Source of the DNA: Paraconiothyrium sp. Pb-2020
Lineage: Eukaryota; Ascomycota; Dothideomycetes; Pleosporales; Didymosphaeriaceae
Reading direction: 5' to 3'
Assembly: GCA_022419385.1 (NCBI GenBank)
Contig: JAJUBI010000005.1
Span: forward strand, 1,860,001-1,924,000
DNA length: 64,000 nt
Of the stretch, positions 33,288-43,921 are shown one piece after another. The notes below the pieces were generated by a model. That model did not search any database. It was not told where the DNA came from and worked only from the letters and a program-made list of their open reading frames with translations. Position 1 is the stretch's first letter, and each line of letters starts with the position of its first letter. Both the position numbers and the translations under genes were made by a program.

Positions 33288-33571
33288 TTTCCATAAGTTT
33301 TGCGGCCACCGCCCTTAGGAGCAAAGTGGAGGCTCTTAACTATTTTACATGTGTAATTAATTCTAATTACTATATATAAGTCTCTATTAGCTACCTAACA
33401 GTGGTTAAGCTATATTTAGTCCTATTTTATCTCTCCCCTTCCTATGTTACTTCTCCTGACGGTAGGCAGCTAATAGAGCTCCTTATATAGTAACCAGGAT
33501 TCATAGACATGTAAAATAGTTGAGAATCTCCACTTTGCTCCTAAGGGTGGTGGCCGCAAAATTTGTGGAAA
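33288..33571. mobile_element. MITE-like element with long terminal inverted repeats
   Basis: A 284-bp AT-rich segment has ends that are inverted copies of each other: the left end beginning TTTCCATAAGTTTTGCGGCC matches the reverse complement of the right end, TTTCCACAAATTTTGCGGCC. Similarity runs inward for about 110 bp (through GCAAAGTGGAG, AACTATTTTACATGT, TTACTATATA and CTCTATTAGCT) with scattered differences, leaving a loop of about 60 bp. No open frame is inside. Base composition differs sharply from the flanks. This is the structure of a non-autonomous DNA transposon (MITE) or foldback element. I could not identify a clean target-site duplication, so the superfamily is unknown and the true borders could shift by a few bases. 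Confidence 0.8.
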
Positions 33572-34974
33572 GCACCGATACTGAACACCCACATCAATCT
33601 TTAATTGAGACGGCATTCGAGTGTAGTAAGCTCTAGTCGCATGTTTCAGTCTCCTGCGGGCTCTGACGGATGCTTTACTTTTTCTCACACTCGCGATATG
33701 GATCCCCAATTTTCTTTTCTGATGTTGTCGATTCGCTATCTCAATCATCGTATCTATCCTGCTGGGCAAAAAGTCCGCTACTTTCACCATGCCGGGCGTG
33801 TCTCATTTCTGTCCTCGGGCGTTCTGTCGCTGGTGTCAGCAGAACGGGTCGTCTCCGACTTACCGGCTGTTTGTTCCAATTCGACACAACACGCCCTCGA
33901 TTTTGACGGTATCAACGCGAACATCGTTAATAATACATATCAAAATTACGTCCAGGTGGGTACAATTGAAGGACATAACATCGAGTTCCGCATCTCCACC
34001 GTATCAGGATCAAAAATAATGGGAGCACCAGAGCGTCGCACGATCGGTTGCAGTGCTGGCGCGATGAAGAGGGGAAATCTTATCGTATCGATGATTGTCC
34101 TGAAAGCAGAACTACGGTACTTGCAAGAAACAACCACTGTGAAGGTCTAGCGGGCTCTTGCCATCGCTAACTACCACTACCTTTCGACCAAGACCTTGAT
34201 CAATGACTTCGACATGACGGGCTGAATCCATTGCAACTAGAAACCGCTTCGCGCCGTTTCCTTTGACACCTGTCCAGCTTGGACCCGGTGCTATGTATAC
34301 GACGTCGGACAGATATCTACACTGACAAGACAACGTGATTTTCCAGGACAGCGTTGTGTACTAATGTGGGGTTGGAATGGGAAATCGACCACAAGATTAG
34401 CACTGGCACAGCGCGGAAAATGCTTTGTGACCATAGATCCGGGAACTTGGAGGTACAGGAATTTGGTTGGCGGTCTTCATGAACCAGATTATTAAGGGAT
34501 ATGGTCCAATCGAGGACGCCACCGTGAAGAATGTGCGTGCTCGCTCGCTCGCTCGCCAAGTACCATTGCAAGCTGGCTGGGTATATTGAGCATTTTCTTG
34601 GAACGAAGATAACATTATCACGAATGTTTACATTTATGGAACACAACGGCAAAGAACCTTAAGAGAAGTTGGAAATCAAGTGGACGCAGCGCTCGAAGAA
34701 GGTGCACTTCAAGAGCTCCAAAAAAAGATGACGGATGATCTTGTTTTAGATGGTTCAAGGCAAGTCACTGTGTATCGTCTATTCTAGGAGTTTGAACTAT
34801 CTTACATATACATAAATGGTGTCTAGATGATGGCTCCGGCGAAAAGAACCGACAAAGGTGTTTAATGCAGAGATTACCGCGCCCTCCACTGTAAACTTGC
34901 GGCGTCCAAAATATCGATGAGTGGCATGGATCGATCGTAGGTCGGCGGGAAGTGGTAGCTCTGTGCTTCTAGGG
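33572..34974 (+). pseudogene. Decayed coding region of unknown family
   Basis: No intact gene, but protein-like stretches occur in different plus-strand frames: ALDFDGINANIVNNTYQNYV and ISTVSGSKIMGAPE (about 33896-34040), DEEGKSYRIDDCPESRTTVL shifted in frame right after, NYHYLSTKTLINDFDMTG (about 34168-34221), TNVGLEWEIDHKIST (about 34361-34410), and NVYIYGTQRQRTLREVGNQV with a charged continuation (about 34622-34780). Their order and spacing suggest one former gene cut by frameshifts and stops. The composition faintly recalls accessory domains of fungal killer-toxin-like chitinases, but I cannot establish that and assign no function. It directly abuts the MITE-like element, which may mark a rearranged site. 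Confidence 0.4.
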
Positions 34975-36505
34975 CTATACTTTCCACGTACTTAGCTTCT
35001 TTCCCAGTAGATACGTCGCTGCAGCGAGGAAAGCAGCCCCGACGATCGAGCCAACCCCACCGAAGAGTATCAGACCCTCATAGTTGGTGCCATTTTGCTC
35101 TTCTAGTATCTTCCCCATGATCGGGAGTCCTGTGAGGTTGCTGCGCGACGTCAACTACAGTATACAGGTAACGCATACCCGGGAAAGACTCACGCGATTG
35201 ACATGATGATCTGGAAAGTTCCAAATCGCCGCCCTAGTGTCTCAATATCACCAGACTTAGCTACGCAAGGCATGAGCAGAGAGACGAATGCGCCACTAGT
35301 GAAACCATAACCCAGCGCGCAGACGATGATGCCCACGTGACTGGAGTAATAATTGAATGGCAACCAGAGAGCAAGCATGCACACCCCGCTTAGGCTAGCG
35401 CTCATTGAGACAATGTTGAACGGACCGACGACATCTGCGAAGTACGGAGGGATAGTTCTTCCAAAGATGGAGGTTGCACTGGTTGTGTCAATCGAAAATC
35501 AAATAAAATGACCCATTAGGACTTACTTGACGATCGAGATTAAGTAAAGCGCCAGGGCGGGCGAGAAGCCGTGTTCTTGCGCCATACTAGGTAGAAAGTC
35601 GAGTGGAGCAAACAAAACCCACCTGGATCTTATCAGCAAGGATTCTCATAAGCTATGCTGAAGCATGGCAACTTACATCCCAAGAAAGGCACCGATCGTG
35701 AAAATGGCGAATTGCTTCTCCTTAAAAAGTGTAACGTCGAACCACTTCACGTTTGGATCCCATTTCTTGCGAGGAAGCCTTGACGTAATGAGGAAACATG
35801 ATGCCAGCATGAGGATGCCAATCATCAGCGCAGTGTATCGGACAGCTCCGTAGAAGCCAACTTGGTCCATGACGCGACGGAAGAATATGGGGAAAATGAC
35901 TCCACCTGCATAACGCATCAGACGTTTACTTTGGCCACTAAGAAGAACGGCACCTACCAAGACTACTTCCAGTTGTGGCGATTCCCGTGGCTAATGATCG
36001 TCGGCGAACGTGCCACTGACCAACGCAAACTACCGAAGTAGTGAATACTCCACCAGCTCCAGTGCCGAATGCTAACCCTTGTGCCAAGAAGATCTGGTAG
36101 TATTTGTCGGCTAGACTGGTCATGCAGAGCGAGAAAACGCAAAGCAATGCACAAGGATAGAGGACAGGCGCAGGCCCGTATGTATCTACGAGTCGTCCGA
36201 AGATGGGACCAGGCGCCCACATGAGGGCCAACTGTACGGCGAAAATCCATGATATTTCTGACGGATTATAATCGCGAAGCGTTGTAGCTTGGTAGGTCAC
36301 TTGGAAAACGCCGATGCTAGCTGAGTTAGCACTGTGTGATGCGAAGAGTGGACTAAAGGATGTACGCATTGAGGAAGCCGAATGTGCAGAACATGGCCAG
36401 GAAGGCGCCTGCAACACAGAGCCACGCGCGTGTACCGCCCTCGGGAGGCAACTCAAACAGCTTTTCGGCAGCTGGCGCAGTCTCTATTGGAGATGGGTCG
36501 CTCAT
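34975..36505 (-). CDS. MFS transporter, monocarboxylate-porter (MCT/MCH) type
   Basis: Six exons on the minus strand: 36366-36505, 35958-36316, 35677-35905, 35527-35622, 35194-35478 and 34975-35140; introns are 48-54 bp, all GT-AG and in phase; 424 residues. After a short acidic N-terminus, PPEGGTRAWLCVAGAFLAMF opens TM1 in the manner of fungal MCT-like carriers (DGGxxAW consensus). TM segments follow in the expected six-plus-six order, with GPIFGRLVDTYGP in the 2-3 loop, VTYQATTLRDYNPSEISWI before it, and a large middle loop with RLPRKKWDPNVKWFD. Expected location: plasma membrane; substrate in relatives ranges from monocarboxylates to secondary metabolites and riboflavin. It diverges from the Zn2Cys6 regulator and shares a 530-bp promoter with it, which suggests co-regulation. 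Confidence 0.9.
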
Positions 36506-36654
36506 GACGTGCTCGGAAATGACTGAGAAAGCGTGGATACATCTAGACGATCGAGCCAAGGCTTGCCCTCTTATACGATTTCTTTTGTCGATCCTTAGAC
36601 GCTGATTCTCCTGCTCGAAGTCCACGATTTGGGTCGCGATGGCATGTGGGTTTT

Positions 36655-36669
36655 AGCGGCGGCCGATGG
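36655..36669 (+). repeat. CGG-rich 15-bp motif, copy 1
   Basis: AGCGGCGGCCGATGG; second copy 106 bp downstream differs at one base. Contains CGGCCG palindrome typical of zinc-cluster binding half-sites. Confidence 0.5.
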
Positions 36670-36760
36670 GACTGGTGTTTGCGGACCCAGGTACAGCCAA
36701 TCAACGTGCTCAGGTATGCGCACCACCAATCAGAAAAGGATGACAGATGGCGCCACGAGT

Positions 36761-36775
36761 AGCGGCGGCCGACGG
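36761..36775 (+). repeat. CGG-rich 15-bp motif, copy 2
   Basis: AGCGGCGGCCGACGG, same orientation as the copy at 36655 and one base different. Confidence 0.5.
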
Positions 36776-37035
36776 TCAGCAACAATTCCGACCTACCTTT
36801 GCTCCTCCGGCTGAGCCAGCGAGCAATGCGGACGTGCTTCAGAGTTTGCCCCTTCGGCGGCGCGGCTACAATTTGATTTCGCTCCCACCTGTCGGCCGCA
36901 GCTCCTTACTTTCCACTCACAAAGCTCCCAAACAGACATCACCTGAAACCATCCCTACCGCTTTCAGTAAAGTTCTGTGCTCATAGGGCTACCTGGTCCC
37001 AGTGTCGTCAGAGTTCTTACGGTCAGAGGCTGTCC

Positions 37036-38731
37036 ATGGCTGCGCCTCAAGTGTGCCTCATCTGCAAGGGTAGGAAGAAGAAATGCGACAAGCGACTACC
37101 GCGATGTAGTTATTGTGAGCAGTATGTACCTCGAATCACAGGCACGTGTCGTCGTACACTATACACTGTGTCACCCAGGCATATCTCCAAAGTTAGATTG
37201 CGCGAACTTTGACTAGATGCCGCCATTAACTTCATTCACAGTCTGAATTTGCTGACTTGGTTCAGGAACAATAAAACTTGCGTTTACGATTACGGGGGGA
37301 CACAAGACTCGTCATCGCCAACGCAGACCACTGAAAGTACAGTGGCATACACGCCGTCCCCGATCACTCCGACAATTTCTATTGGATCGATCCACGACTC
37401 TCGATTTCTTGACGCGACAATACCACAAGAAGTGCTACAAATCATTGAGGCAACTCAGCAATCAATTGAGGAAATTAGCGCTCGATACTTCAATGGTCTT
37501 TACCTATGGGTTCCTTATCTGTGCCCGGATCGCTTCAGCAAAGACCTCGTTCAATTCCGCGCCGCGCCGACCGCGGAGTTCTCCCTGCTTCTCCTTTGCA
37601 TGTGTTTAGTCACCTACGATCCGGCGCAGGAAATCTCACCACCGGTTGAACATGCTGCACTCTACTTCCACGCCAAGACACTCTTTAACCAGATTCAGAT
37701 ATTGCGCTATCCTGCTGTTCACCCGATTCAAGCTGGTCTCCTGATATCAGTCTATGAATATGCTCATGGTCGGCCCGGTATAGCCCTTGGGACTGTCGAT
37801 CACTGTGCACGTATGGCATATCGCATCGGCATGAACAAGAAGCCTTTGCGTCTAGGTTGGAACGAGGGCTGGAACACGTGGTGGGCGATCGTCATCTTCG
37901 AAAGAATCTTCTACTGCGAATCCACTTCAACAGATATACCTTTGGTCACTGCCGCTCCGGACGATACAGACCTACTCCCTCATGAAGTCGGCGACTGCGA
38001 TCTAGAATTCGGCTTGAACCCAGGCTTTCGCGTTGCACCAGTGAGTCAAGTGGGAATAGGTTGCCTAGGGCGCGCAGCACAGGCAGCATACTTGCTTGAC
38101 CGGGTAATCCAGACAATACGAACCAGTGCCATCGCTACGGCCGACCGCATAGCCAACTTGATATACCTGGATGGTGAACTTCAACGGCTACTATCAGTAG
38201 CAATGAACAAATGCCATGGCGAACGTGGAGGACATTGTGGCGCTGTGGGCGCGTCGATAAGGTTAGTGAATACTAGTCGTTGACAAGCTTTTCAATGCTT
38301 CCCTTCTGACCCCTTCACATGCGGAGCGAATCGAACGGTGAACATAGGTGCTGACCGATGCGAACAGAGCTCTATCCATGCTCCACCAACACATTCTTCA
38401 TCTCGAAGCCACCGCGATGGATTCGAAGTGGCGGAATCATTCGCAAGCCGCGCTTGACACAGTCGCCCAAATAGTCGTGGACATCTCCCGAAGTCATCAC
38501 AGAATAAAATACACGCAGGTTGACATCATCTCTCCTGTATGCAACTATATACTCCGACATACGTTGAAGCATATTTACGAGAAACGTTACGCAGACAGCA
38601 AAGCTTGGTTCGAGGATTCCGATGCCCTGAGAGAATCTCTGGCAAAATTGGATCGTCGCTGGTCGTTCGAGAAGGGTACCTTTTCGAGCACCGAGATGAA
38701 GGCCTCCGTAACATCAATCGACGTACATTAA
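37036..38731 (+). CDS. Zn(II)2Cys6 transcription factor
   Basis: Three exons: 37036-37121, 37266-38261 and 38368-38731 (introns 144 and 106 bp), 481 residues. The zinc cluster is at the extreme N-terminus and is split by intron 1: CLICKGRKKKCDKRLPRC, then CEQNNKTC, fitting C-x2-C-x6-C-x6-C-x2-C-x6-C. The middle region is the fungal transcription factor regulatory domain, recognisable by the helical WVPYLCPDRFSKDL-like segment, GLLISVYEYAHGRPGIALGT and RMAYRIGMNKKP, followed by the W-rich EGWNTWWAIVIFERIFYC. Nuclear, DNA-binding. It is placed between a divergent MFS carrier and a downstream tyrosinase gene on the same strand, and is the obvious candidate local regulator. Unlike the broken homologue at 3.7-5.2 kb it is intact. 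Confidence 0.88.
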
Positions 38732-39513
38732 GCGAGAATTGCGTACAATTCTGGAGGTTTAAGATCCCCACGGAGGCTGTCCACGAACTCATGCATTGCT
38801 ACCGTTCAGCACTCGATTATTACGAGGGTCAGGGGCTTTGAAAGATAAGTCGACGACCCTGCGGATCAAGTCCCTACATGATAGACAACCTTACCAATAG
38901 GACAAACGGCGTAGAGCGTACCTCGGTGTGGGCCTTAAGCTACGCGGGGCCTAGCGCACCACCCGAGTCCGATGCGCACCACGAAGTCCGCCCACGCATT
39001 GGCTACCTATTGGATAGAAGTGGCTAGTATCCCCAAAAATCTTCTAGATATGTGCACTCTTGTACGGGGCTTTGTGGAAGGGCATGTTGAAATCTCCGAT
39101 CACTAATCGACAAGCGCGTTACCGTGTTCGGTGTTTCAAGTCCTGCCCTAATCACAGTACGGAGTCGTCAACAAGTTCGAAACAACAGCACCTGCCATAC
39201 ATTCGCTGCGTATAGCTAACCCAAAACGGACGTTGACAGCATGCTTGTTAGCAAGATTGCTTCTCGGGCGACCACATTGATTTAGCATATTAAGGGACAG
39301 CGCAGATCTACAATGTAGGACCACCCACCTTCACATTCCTTTTATCGATCTATCATATTCTCCAAGAGCTGGCTTCACTCTGTTCTATCCGAACAAACTC
39401 TTGACTGGGTCGGCGCTGTGAGCCGTCATCGCACCGCAAACGGTATACCCGATTCGCATAATAACGGTCTGGCTTCCTGATCCCCTTTGTTACTATTTTG
39501 GCTGCATTCCACG
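38732..39513. other. Intergenic, tyrosinase upstream region
   Basis: About 780 bp between the regulator and the tyrosinase gene. No coding evidence. It contains scattered single CGG triplets but no full copy of the 15-bp motif of the divergent promoter. Confidence 0.45.
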
Positions 39514-40855
39514 ATGGTGCTGCTCTCATCCCTTCTCGGTGCGGGTCTGGCGATTGTTACCGCGACCACAGCAGCTCCTGCAGGAACCTGTAGCGCAGCA
39601 AACCCTGCAGCAAAGCCAGAATCTGGCTATGACACTCCAACTCCAGGTCATGAGAGGACTGGAATCCCCATGCCTGACGATTTCCACCGCTTCCAAAGGA
39701 TATACCAAAACAATGTTCGCGCTTCACTGCCCTCGGGTAATTGCACGGTTAAGAACTTGGGAAAGCGGAGATCTTGGTAAGTCTAAACATTGCACAGTGA
39801 TGCATTTGGTATTATGGTTACTAAGGTCTTCCTATGCAGGGATGAACTTGACGAGCCAACTCGGTTCGCCTATATTCGCGCTGTAAACTGCTTAGCTGCG
39901 AAGCCGGCCCTGACCGACAAGAATCTTGCGCCTGGTGCCGTGAACCGGCTCGACGACTTCACCTACATCCATATCAATCAAACTAATATAATCCATGGCT
40001 CGGTAAATAGTCTATGTCCTCTTTTCAACCTTCTTTGCGCTGATACCTGGGTAGGGATACCTCCTCCCTTGGCACCGCATGTTCCTTTGGCAGTTCGAAG
40101 AAGCAATGCGCAATGAATGCGGCTATAAGGGCTACCTCCCCTATTGGGACAATGCACGCTTCAGCGAAGATCCCCTATCTTCAGCCGTATGGTCCGGGTC
40201 CGTATCTGGCTTCGGCGGCAACGGTATCGACCTCCACCTTGAACCCCAAACTGTTGTATTTCCGGGTCTTACGAAACCATTCAAACTTCCTATGCCCGGA
40301 GGTACTGGCGGTGGTTGCGTTACAGATGGTCCCTTTACCAACTTCACTATCAGCCTTGGTCCGGTCGTAAAGCCTTTCGTAGACAAAAACAACACTTACG
40401 GCTATGAGCCCAACCCGCGCTGCCTATCTCGCAACTTCGACCCAGCTTCTAGTAAGGGCGTGCTAACATGGGCCAACGCTACAACGATAGTGTCGAGTCA
40501 CAGTATCGCAGAGCTGAGAGGAACTATCGAAGGATTGTGGCACAAGAACTCCCACACATATATTGGTGGCGAGGGCGCGGATCCCTTCAGCACAACTAAC
40601 GATCCCGCCTTCTATCTCTTACACGCGCAAATTGATAGGCTTTGGGGAATCTGGCAGGGCCAGGATTTGAAAAATCGCGAGTATGCGATCGACGGTAACA
40701 GGACGTTCTTGGGTATTCCACTTGACTATGCGCCGGATGTGCCACCAAGTCTGGCTACGATTGAAGATGCAATGGATATGGGCTTAGGCTTCAAGCCTAA
40801 GACGAAGGAAGGTATGCCGATGACTAAGGGAGGCTTCTGCTATATCTACGAGTAG
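39514..40855 (+). CDS. Secreted short tyrosinase / catechol oxidase
   Basis: Three exons: 39514-39776, 39840-40002 and 40055-40855 (introns 63 and 52 bp), 408 residues. Residues 1-19 are a signal peptide (LLSSLLGAGLAIVTATTAA). The type-3 copper site is complete as far as can be read: copper A ligands in HINQTNIIHG and LPWHRMFLW, copper B in LWHKNSHTYIGG and DPAFYLLHAQIDRLW. The protein ends soon after the copper B domain, without the long C-terminal lid of classic intracellular tyrosinases, so it resembles the short secreted fungal group that includes the Aspergillus oryzae catechol oxidase AoCO4. Expected reaction: oxidation of o-diphenols (perhaps monophenols) to quinones outside the cell. 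It follows a Zn2Cys6 regulator and an MFS carrier, and is convergent with an EGF/propeller protein. Confidence 0.93.
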
Positions 40856-41043
40856 GAGGAGTGTGTCAAACGCACTGTATTTCTAAGTTGATAGCGATGT
40901 TGCGTTGACGGTTTTTGAGGCTTGTATACAAAAATGTGGAGTTTAGACCTTCGATGCGTTACAGTTCGTCGTTTTTATACTGCCCACTTTGTCGTGATGA
41001 TTTGCATAGACTTCATATAGGCTCACCGCCATTTCGTAGGGCG

Positions 41044-42244
41044 CTAAAATCCCAGCTTCTTCTCATAATCCCTCCATCTACTTCTGATCGGCTGCACCAG
41101 CGTGAAACTGCTCTTCGCACCCAGCGCCTGCACCCCGCTTACAAGATACAAAGGCGTCATATCTTGATCAAAGAAGAGTTTTGGCCGTTCTCTCCGATTG
41201 AACGTCTCCACCGCCCCATCTGTAAACTTCACTGTCGAATTGAACGCCTCTTGTACCTTAAATGTCCACCCGTTCTCCAGATTTCGCGAAAACATGTGTG
41301 CCCCAGTGCGCGGATACTTTGTCCCATTCTTCTCCACAATGTCAATCATCCAGTGTGTAAGCGCGTGCCAATGTCCGCGTTTGTCTCTCCAGATGAATGG
41401 ATCCTCGGTCCAGGTAGGACTGTAGTCTGATGTGTTCCAGGACACATCGGAGTTGATGCGCGTCCAGGTACCGTTCCAATCCGGAGCGGTGAAGATCTTG
41501 AAGTCTTCAACCGCGAGAGCGATTCGAGAAGTCTTGTTGGTGGAGGAGTAGAGGGGCCAAGGGGCGGGATTGGTGCCGTTTATGGCGACGTGGAAGGGGG
41601 TCCAGGGGCCGCGGATAGAGGAGGCAGAGGAGACGGAGACGTTGTTCGGCATTTGGGACCTGGCTATAGTCAGAGTTGTCATGGATGTTCCCCATGAGGA
41701 CGGAAAGCGATTACCCAGAGACTGATTTACAACTTTTGGGATCCTCGACATCTGCTCCAATAGACCAGAGAAGGTACTTCTGATCAGCCGGACTCCACAG
41801 CACATCCGCATTATGGCGAAAACTATGTGTCACATTTTGCTTCCATATGTACGGTCCTTGCGGTCCGCTCTTCGATTCGGCTCTTACGATGAGGCTGGTA
41901 GGTCGCCAGCCGCTAAGACCACAACCATGACTGAACTGATCTACTAGAAGATGAAAAAGCTTCGGATCTTCGCGGTCTTGCACGATACGACCACCCCATG
42001 ATGAGTTCCCATGGCTGCCGTAGTAGCTTGGGTCTGTGTAATTAGTGTGATTGTAGCCTGTCCAACGGATTGCAGGCGCAAGGTCAAGCTGGCCGCAGTC
42101 GGAACCAATCCAGCCTGGGTCGCAGTGGCACGATACATTGTTCTCGCAAATGCCGTTAAGACTGCAGTCATCGTCCGTTGTGCATGCATATGCGGTGGTA
42201 ATGAGTGGCAGGAAAATTGGGAGGAAACAAGACAACAACATCAT
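41044..42244 (-). CDS. Secreted EGF-like plus five-bladed beta-propeller (GH43/GH62-like) protein
   Basis: Two exons, 41715-42244 and 41044-41659 (intron 41660-41714, 55 bp), 381 residues. A signal peptide (MMLLSCFLPIFLPLITTAYA) is followed at once by an EGF-like module with six cysteines (ACTTDDDCSLNGICENNVSCHC, then GWIGSDC). From about residue 60 the chain reads like a glycosidase-type beta-propeller: HGNSSWGGRIVQDREDPKLFHLL, WTEDPFIWRDKRGHWHAL, YPRTGAHMFSRNLENGWTF and RERPKLFFDQDMTPLYLVSG, recalling GH43/GH32-like folds (second DPF/DP acid positions present). Many N-glycosylation sites. Catalytic activity is unproven; it may bind or cleave an extracellular glycan. Its 3' end is 188 bp from that of the tyrosinase gene. 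Confidence 0.82.
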
Positions 42245-43480
42245 GTCCTAAATACTAGTAAATTTTGTCTACGACTGGTAGGCTCTGAGTTACCCCGCGA
42301 TTGTTATACATCGTTGCGATGCAGATCATCCTATGTGCGTTATATCATTGAGCCGAGCTACTGAGGTCGGGCGATTGATCGATGACCTAACTTGTTTGCT
42401 ATAAGCTTTTCCACCAACCGGCATCTCCCCCCCTCATCGTAGCTCAAAAAAGGAAAATATGGAGTAAGTTTAGCCGCATCCTCCATCAGCGGAAATGGTG
42501 TTTGACTCAACCCATAAGACGAGAATCTGTGCATTCAACACTGTGCCGAGCACACCCGCGATAGTGCCACGTTTCATTAGTTGCTGTCAAGTCGTGATGA
42601 CATAATCTCACAGCTTCCCACCATAACCCCCAAGTCTGTTCAGTCTGAGTAAAAGTTAGCCTCATTGAATTGAGGGCCTCTGCAACGAGGACCCGTTCTC
42701 CAATAACGGCTTAGCAACGTAGGTGTTATCATGTAGATATATGTTTCTTCACATTCGCTTTCGCATTCACGATTGGCGGAGAGGTACTCGTGGCTAGAAG
42801 TTGGTAACCGTAGTATTGCCAGTTTGCATAGCTTGCTATCTATGCGTGACAGAACGAAGAAGGTGAAAGGCGCCGCAGGAGACGGTGTTTCCAATGAATC
42901 ATTTCCGTCGATGGCGTTTGTGTCTATCAAGTAAGAGAATTTCGAAGATTGAGGCTGTGATCTTGATAAACCAAAATTCGTACCGCGATAAACATGCTAA
43001 TATGGATATAGCGACCATGGCCGTCCACGGGTCCCTATTGACCTGGTGAGACAGCGTGTCAGGGCCCTAGAAGCTCGGTAGCAGAGAAATTGGCGAATAT
43101 ATTGCGGCTGCGTGACAGAGAGTCTTCGTTTCGTCGTCGCCTATAGGAGAGTAGTCAGGGTCCTTACTGAGCGTGGTGTCGTGTGGTATTGGCATCAGCT
43201 TGTCTATCTTCCTGTGTCTGCGATGTGGATATAAAAGAAGGAGAAAGCCAGTCGACACTCGCAGCTTGTACTTGCAGCTGCGACAACCTTCGCACCGACT
43301 TCTTCGTACTTTTTCGGCTGCCACATGTGTGACTGCCCCGCATCGTGACTGCCTCCTTCGTTAACCGCAGGCCAGCAGTGAGGTCACCGCACAAACCCCG
43401 GTTTCCCGTATAGGGTACTTGACGCGTTGTACTATATATATGCGTTAGTTCATCTTAAGAAAATCAATTCAAAAGCATCA
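42245..43480. other. Intergenic
   Basis: About 1.2 kb; upstream region of the EGF/propeller gene and of the next candidate. Frames on both strands (96 residues or less) lack motifs. TATATATA is at 43433-43440. Confidence 0.4.
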
Positions 43481-43530
43481 ATGGTCCAATGGTCCGAGCA
43501 AGACCTTAAACTGCCTCAACCATACAACTA
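43481..43530 (+). CDS. Candidate first exon of an unresolved gene
   Basis: ATG 43481 sits 41 bp after a TATATATA box (43433-43440) in a good start context (ATCAATGG), opens a 17-codon stretch (MVQWSEQDLKLPQPYN) and ends at a consensus donor GTAAGT at 43531 (phase 2). I could not find the matching second exon: joining to the acceptor at 44001 gives a different open frame (about 78 codons) than the one favoured for the gene at 43922. A real gene may begin here, with either a long intron or a second transcript form of the next gene. Confidence 0.3.
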
Positions 43531-43921
43531 GTAAGTCCCCCTCCCTACCCCCACTGCCCACCACCTGCCCCCATATTTTTTGGTCTTGCGAGGAGTTCGA
43601 TCCTGGATGTTGGCAGTGGGCGGGCTATAGGTGGTGGTGCTCTTTTCGGGTATTTCTGTCGGAAGGTACGCGAGGGTCTGTGTGGCTATGATAATCCCTT
43701 TGCGCAGCCAATGCACGGCATGCAATATATTGAAAGCCGCTGCCGTGCAGGACACATAATTTCCTTTTAAACCATACCTGGTACTCTTTAGTGAGGCTGG
43801 ACGCCGCGTGGTGTTTGGGTAGCCCGCGCGCGGATCGCTGTGTTTTGGGCCAACCACCTCCCTCACCTCAACACCAACCGACTACACGCGTCACGAACAA
43901 TTTCCCAATGGCTCAGCTAAA

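Larger units (their letters stand above)
36506..37035. promoter_or_regulatory. Shared divergent promoter of MFS transporter and Zn2Cys6 regulator
   Basis: The 530 bp between two divergent starts is rich in CGG/CCG triplets, the half-sites of Zn2Cys6 proteins. A 15-bp motif AGCGGCGGCCGAYGG appears twice in the same orientation, at 36655-36669 and 36761-36775; more CGG-rich sites lie near 36855 and at 36892-36899 (TCGGCCGC). I infer autoregulation by the adjacent zinc-cluster protein and joint control of the transporter. Confidence 0.5.

Noticed and set aside
34535..34557. (GCTC)n short repeat
   Set aside because: Only four short units; a simple microsatellite without further structure.
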